From assembly GCA_004563195.1 (NCBI GenBank), contig SFTJ01000147.1, positions 1 to 5,259 of the forward strand: a DNA stretch of 5,259 nucleotides, in the 5' to 3' direction. Shown here piece after piece: positions 1 through 5,259 of the stretch (position 1 is the stretch's first letter; each line of letters opens with the position of its first letter). This stretch comes from a bacterium (GTDB lineage Bacteria > Bacteroidota > Bacteroidia > Bacteroidales > Muribaculaceae). The translations under genes were made by a program, and so were the position numbers. Below the pieces are notes generated by a model. The model ran no database searches and was not told where the DNA came from. It worked only from the letters and a program-made list of their open reading frames with translations.

Positions 1-1907
<1,907 letters not shown>

Positions 1908-1920
<13 letters not shown>

Positions 1921-1934
1921 TTTTTTCTTTTTCT
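1908..1934 (-). other. A/G-rich tract at the 5' end of 23S
   Basis: On the transcribed strand this is an almost pure purine run of GAAAAAG, GAAAAAAG and GAAAAG blocks lying against the expected mature 5' end of 23S. A very similar tract sits just upstream of 16S at 3629-3648. It is probably an unstructured linker next to the processing site; function is inferred only. Confidence 0.5.
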
Positions 1935-1950
1935 GTCGCTCGCGTTCTTC

Positions 1951-1967
1951 TTTGAACTTTGAACTTT
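1951..1967 (-). repeat. Short tandem repeat in the tRNA-23S spacer
   Basis: The heptamer TTTGAAC occurs twice in tandem, followed by a partial third copy (TTT), on the plus strand. On the transcribed strand it reads AAAGTTCAAAGTTCAAA. It lies in the 80-nt spacer between tRNA-Ala and 23S. The spacer holds no second tRNA. No function is claimed; it may be a length-variable site between operon copies. Confidence 0.55.
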
Positions 1968-2002
1968 ACTTCGCTTCCATCATGTCAATGTTCTCTCTCA
2001 TG

Positions 2003-2076
2003 TGGAGAATAACGGATTCGAACCGTTGACCCCCTGCTTGCAAAGCAGGTGCTCTAGCCAGCTGAGCTAATCCCCC
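2003..2076 (-). tRNA. tRNA-Ala (anticodon TGC)
   Basis: A complete 74-nt cloverleaf in the 16S-23S spacer. Acceptor stem GGGGGAT pairs with ATTCTCC. The D arm is GCTC/GAGC with a 9-nt loop. The anticodon stem CCTGC/GCAGG has loop TTTGCAA, giving anticodon TGC (plus-strand positions 2040-2042). The variable loop is 5 nt, and the T arm AACGG/CCGTT has loop TTCGAAT. Pair 3-70 is G-T (G-U in RNA), the known identity determinant for alanyl-tRNA synthetase, which confirms the call independently of the anticodon. The discriminator base is A, and CCA is not encoded (CATG follows), so the end must be added by CCA-adding enzyme. It is co-transcribed with the rRNAs. Confidence 0.98.
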
Positions 2077-2081
2077 AAAAT

Positions 2082-2108
2082 GTTGTACGCCTGTGTGGTT
2101 CGTACAAC
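2082..2108 (-). other. Perfect 8-bp hairpin just upstream of tRNA-Ala
   Basis: GTTGTACG (2082-2089) and CGTACAAC (2101-2108) are perfect inverted repeats around an 11-nt loop, five nucleotides before the tRNA's 5' end. There is no T run after it, so it is not an intrinsic terminator. It may present the tRNA 5' end to RNase P or separate the 16S trailer from the tRNA; this is inference. It occupies the place where a tRNA-Ile would normally stand but has no resemblance to one. Confidence 0.6.
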
Positions 2109-2116
2109 CTATGAGT

Positions 2117-2142
2117 TGCGACTTCGTGTAGACAAGACAAGC
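2117..2142 (-). other. 3' arm of the 16S precursor processing stem
   Basis: On the transcribed strand GCTTGTCTTGTCT (2142-2130) can pair with AGACAAGATAAGC in the 16S leader (3729-3717): 13 pairs with one G-U. Moving outward, CAC pairs with GTG after a bulged A, and GTCGCA (2122-2117) pairs with TGCGAC (3739-3734) after a small internal loop. Arms that flank 16S like this form the long stem cut by RNase III in rRNA precursors. The pairing is seen in the sequence; the enzyme is inferred from the general pathway. Confidence 0.8.
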
Positions 2143-2214
2143 AACATTTTTGTTGGGGGTTTCAGCCCTCGTCTTGTTTTTCGAACCTGTCGGTCGTCTT
2201 GGTCTATGTCTCCA

Positions 2215-3622
<1,408 letters not shown>

Positions 3623-3628
3623 TGTTTA

Positions 3629-3648
3629 TCTTTTTTTCTTTTTTTCTC
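3629..3648 (-). other. A/G-rich tract upstream of 16S
   Basis: The transcribed strand carries GAGAAAAAAAG followed by AAAAAAAGA, an uninterrupted purine run ending about 7 nt before the expected mature 5' end of 16S. It mirrors the tract at the 23S 5' end (1908-1934). It probably acts as a single-stranded spacer between the processing stem and the mature RNA; the role is inferred. Confidence 0.5.
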
Positions 3649-3697
3649 TGATAAAAAACACAGACCGTTATCTCCCGACCGATGGTTGCTTCTTGAC

Positions 3698-3713
3698 GGG
3701 GGCTTCCGCCCCC
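3698..3713 (-). other. Leader hairpin with GGAA tetraloop (6 bp, all G-C)
   Basis: Transcribed as GGGGGC-GGAA-GCCCCC, a perfect six-pair stem closed by a GNRA-class tetraloop. It lies inside the 16S precursor stem, between the 5' processing arm and the mature 5' end. It is followed by GTCAAGAAG, not by a T run, so it should not stop transcription. It could nucleate folding or bind a processing or ribosomal protein. Confidence 0.7.
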
Positions 3714-3716
3714 TGT

Positions 3717-3739
3717 GCTTATCTTGTCTCACTGTCGCA
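3717..3739 (-). other. 5' arm of the 16S precursor processing stem
   Basis: Transcribed as TGCGAC (3739-3734), then an unpaired A, GTG, and AGACAAGATAAGC (3729-3717). It pairs across the whole 16S gene with the spacer arm at 2117-2142, giving 22 pairs in three blocks with only small loops. That such an arm survives while the 16S itself has lost conserved helices suggests the precursor is still, or was recently, processed. Confidence 0.8.
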
Positions 3740-3757
3740 TTATTTCAATGTCCTTTG

Positions 3758-3771
3758 TGCTCTTCCGAGCA
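3758..3771 (-). other. Second leader hairpin with GGAA tetraloop (5 bp)
   Basis: Transcribed as TGCTC-GGAA-GAGCA, a perfect five-pair stem with the same GGAA tetraloop as the hairpin at 3698-3713. It lies 5' of the processing arm in the rRNA leader. Function is unknown; an antitermination or leader-folding role is only a suggestion. Confidence 0.6.
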
Positions 3772-3818
3772 GTCGTTGCATTGCCTCGCAGGACGTCCCC
3801 GTTTTGGCGTTGCGAGTG

Positions 3819-3850
3819 CAAAGGTACAGCAAATCCTATTACCCACCAAA
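3819..3850 (-). promoter_or_regulatory. rRNA operon promoter, Bacteroidota type
   Basis: On the transcribed strand TTTG (3850-3847) is followed after 20 nt by TACCTTTG (3826-3819), a perfect match to the known Bacteroidota sigma-ABfr consensus of TTTG at -33 and TAnnTTTG at -7. Transcription should start a few bases further, near 3811-3815, giving a leader of about 190 nt before 16S. Short A runs just upstream (about 3851-3880) resemble the AT-rich upstream elements of strong rRNA promoters. It lies about 100 nt after the stop of the metal transporter gene, so the rRNA operon has its own start. Confidence 0.8.
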
Positions 3851-3874
3851 CTTTTTTACAACTTTTTTGTGTTA

Positions 3875-3909
3875 AAAAACATGTTTTTCAGTAATACGTT
3901 GATTTACTG
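3875..3909 (-). terminator. Weak candidate terminator after the transporter gene
   Basis: Transcribed as CAGTAA (3909-3904), a 9-nt loop, TTACTG (3894-3889), then the perfect palindrome AAAAACATGTTTTT (3888-3875), which ends in a T run. Either element could end transcripts of the transporter gene before the rRNA promoter. Both stems are short and AT-rich, so the call is tentative. The remaining sequence to 3947 is AT-rich and holds nothing else I can recognise. Confidence 0.25.
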
Positions 3910-3947
3910 ATTGTTGCAAAAATGGTATTTTTTAATTTTTTATGAAA

Positions 3948-4895
3948 TTAATATTTTTCGACGCTTTGAGGTTGTTCGGAAGCGTCGAAATAAGGCTCCA
4001 CATGTACGTTAATAATTGTACCTGCGCCATATTTTTCGCGCAAGACACGTTCGATGCGCGATGCCACGTCGTGAGCTTCCACGATAGTCATCGTGGGGTC
4101 GACCTTGACGTGAAAACTCATCACGACGACGCTACCGTTTTTGCGCGTGCGCAGGCGATGAAACTTTTTGACGCCGTCGACGCGTTGAATGGTATCGCCT
4201 ATCTCCTTGTTAATATTGTCGGGGAGCGACACCTCGAGCAGCTCGTTGATGCTGGGTAGACCGATACGGAGGCTGACGATTACGATAAAAACGCTAACGA
4301 TAAGCGCAGCAATCGGGTCGAGCACGCGCCAGGGCTCGCCGAGAAACATTGCGCAGCCGATGCCGACAAGGACGGCAATCGACGAGAAAGCGTCGGAGCG
4401 ATGGTGCCAGGCATTGGCAACGAGAGCCATACTGCTGATGCGCATACCAACGCGGCGAGTGTATTGAAAGAGCCACTCTTTGGCACCAACAGAGACGACC
4501 GCCATAACGAAAGGCAGAATGCCGGGTCGTGGCAGGGTTTCGCCTTGGATGGCGCGCAAAATCAGTTCGGCGCTCGACCAAAAGAGCCCGATGGCAACGG
4601 CAAGGAGTGCGAAACTGATGAGCATAGTTGCGAAGGTTTCGAACTTTCCGTGACCGTATTGATACTTTTCGTTTTCGCCACGCGACGAGACACCGATAAA
4701 GACGAGCACGATGACGTCGGTAACGAAATCGGAAATTGAGTGAATACCATCGGCAACCATAGCGCCTGAGCGACCGAGGATACCGGCGGTGATTTTTAGT
4801 AGCGAAAGTACTACGTTAACAAGAAAGCCGACCCACGTAACATGCTTTGCGCGGGCGGCTCTTTCTTTTGCTGATATTTGTGTTGTTTCTGTCAT
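3948..4895 (-). CDS. Cation diffusion facilitator family metal efflux transporter
   Basis: A complete 315-residue inner-membrane protein of the usual CDF length, which exchanges protons for divalent metal, most likely Zn2+ or a similar ion, out of the cytoplasm. Six membrane segments lie at about 21-41, 45-69, 88-112, 126-143, 157-184 and 192-212. The metal site is visible as D49-xx-H52-xxx-D56 in segment 2 and H164-xxx-D168 in segment 5, an HD-HD set that in characterised CDFs goes with zinc. The loop motif YGHGK (80-84) is a family signature. A cytoplasmic dimerisation domain spans about 214-302 and ends in the typical VHVEP. There is no histidine-rich loop. The ATG start is supported by its one-base overlap with the upstream stop (TAATG), indicating translational coupling; no Shine-Dalgarno is expected in this phylum. 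The stop is TAA. Metal specificity is inferred. Confidence 0.95.
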   Translation of the reverse strand: MTETTQISAKERAARAKHVTWVGFLVNVVLSLLKITAGILGRSGAMVADGIHSISDFVTDVIVLVFIGVSSRGENEKYQYGHGKFETFATMLISFALLAVAIGLFWSSAELILRAIQGETLPRPGILPFVMAVVSVGAKEWLFQYTRRVGMRISSMALVANAWHHRSDAFSSIAVLVGIGCAMFLGEPWRVLDPIAALIVSVFIVIVSLRIGLPSINELLEVSLPDNINKEIGDTIQRVDGVKKFHRLRTRKNGSVVVMSFHVKVDPTMTIVEAHDVASRIERVLREKYGAGTIINVHVEPYFDASEQPQSVEKY

Positions 4896-5259
4896 TATCT
4901 AACGTAAACTCGCGTGGTTTTTGTCCCGGTGCGAACAAGGTAGATTCCTTTTGCCAAGGCGATTTCGCCGTTGCCGTCGATTTCGGAGCGAGCAACGAGG
5001 CGACCATCAACGGTAAACACTTCGGCAACGCCTGTGAATGCGCTGATGCGAACGCTACCCGCGGTAGCCACTACGTGAGCCATCGATTCGGGCAACGAAG
5101 CCACTCCGGAAGTTAGTTTGTCGAAGTAGAAAGTATATGTGTGCGATGTTTTGCCGTCGACGTCATAACCTTCGCCGTTGCCGCCTGTGTAGGTAACGGT
5201 CATGTCGATGCGATATTGCTGCCAGAGCGGGTCTATGGTCACCGTTTTGTCGAGGCTTT
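4895..5259 (-). CDS. C-terminal part of a protein with a type IX secretion sorting domain
   Basis: The reading frame is open to the window's right edge, so only the last 120 or so residues are seen; the GTG at 5242 is not needed as a start because the frame continues upstream through SLDKT. The final 75 residues run VRISAFTGVAEVFTVDGRLVA, a loop, then LAKGIYLVRT and TTRVYV at the end. That is the pattern of the type A C-terminal sorting domain of Bacteroidota (TIGR04183-like): a beta-rich tail with V.DG..V, then GIYLV, then a final short strand. Such tails send proteins through the outer membrane by the type IX system and are removed on secretion or anchoring. The part before it is rich in T, Y and G and may be a beta-sandwich or repeat region; I cannot name the main domain. 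The stop overlaps the transporter start by one base. Confidence 0.8.
   Translation of the reverse strand, partial: SLDKTVTIDPLWQQYRIDMTVTYTGGNGEGYDVDGKTSHTYTFYFDKLTSGVASLPESMAHVVATAGSVRISAFTGVAEVFTVDGRLVARSEIDGNGEIALAKGIYLVRTGTKTTRVYVR

Noticed and set aside
2169..2201. Direct repeat TCGTCTTG twice in the 16S trailer
   Set aside because: An 8-nt repeat in a short, biased spacer can arise by chance; no structure or function follows from it.
2077..2214. Hidden or degenerate tRNA-Ile in the spacer
   Set aside because: No acceptor, D-arm or GAT anticodon stem can be found; the only strong structures are the 8-bp hairpin and the processing arm.
3698..3713. G-C hairpin as an intrinsic terminator of the transporter gene
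   Set aside because: It lies after the rRNA promoter and has no T run following it, so it would stop the rRNA operon; a leader structure fits better.
3942..4739. Plus-strand and other-frame open frames opposite the transporter
   Set aside because: They are shadows of the CDF coding frame, which has clear family motifs and full length.

Overview
The window is a same-strand block of bacterial DNA. Everything supported reads on the minus strand, from the right edge towards the left. The organism is almost certainly a member of the Bacteroidota, most likely order Bacteroidales. The evidence is the 16S and 23S signature stretches (for example the 16S end GGCTGGAACACCTCC), a perfect TAnnTTTG-type promoter -7 box, and a C-terminal domain that looks like a type IX secretion sorting signal. 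I do not assign a family.

Layout in the direction of transcription: (1) 5259-4895, the 3' end of a gene for a probable secreted protein with a type IX sorting tail; (2) 4895-3948, a complete cation diffusion facilitator (metal efflux) gene whose ATG overlaps the previous stop as TAATG; (3) 3947-3623, an AT-rich gap with a good Bacteroidota rRNA promoter, then a leader with two GGAA-loop hairpins and one arm of the 16S processing stem; (4) about 3622-2215, 16S rRNA; (5) 2214-1921, the internal spacer, holding the other processing arm, a hairpin and a single tRNA-Ala(TGC); (6) about 1920-1, the first two thirds of 23S rRNA, cut by the left edge. The rest of 23S and any 5S gene lie outside.

The most unusual observation is that the 16S gene is only about 1.41 kb, where about 1.52 kb is expected. 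The shortfall is explained by two clean internal losses: about 40 nt covering the 3' strand of helix 26 and the 5' strand of helix 27, and about 75 nt covering helix 41 and much of helix 42 (variable region V8). Both remove parts of universally conserved structure while the rest of the gene looks intact. A third, smaller loss of about 7-8 nt removes one strand of a 23S hairpin. The copy is therefore either a decayed rRNA operon, a sequencing, amplification or assembly artefact across hairpins, or, least likely, a truly minimised rRNA. The promoter, leader, processing stem and tRNA all look intact.

No CRISPR array, insertion sequence, phage or defence gene is visible, and I see no undescribed protein system here.
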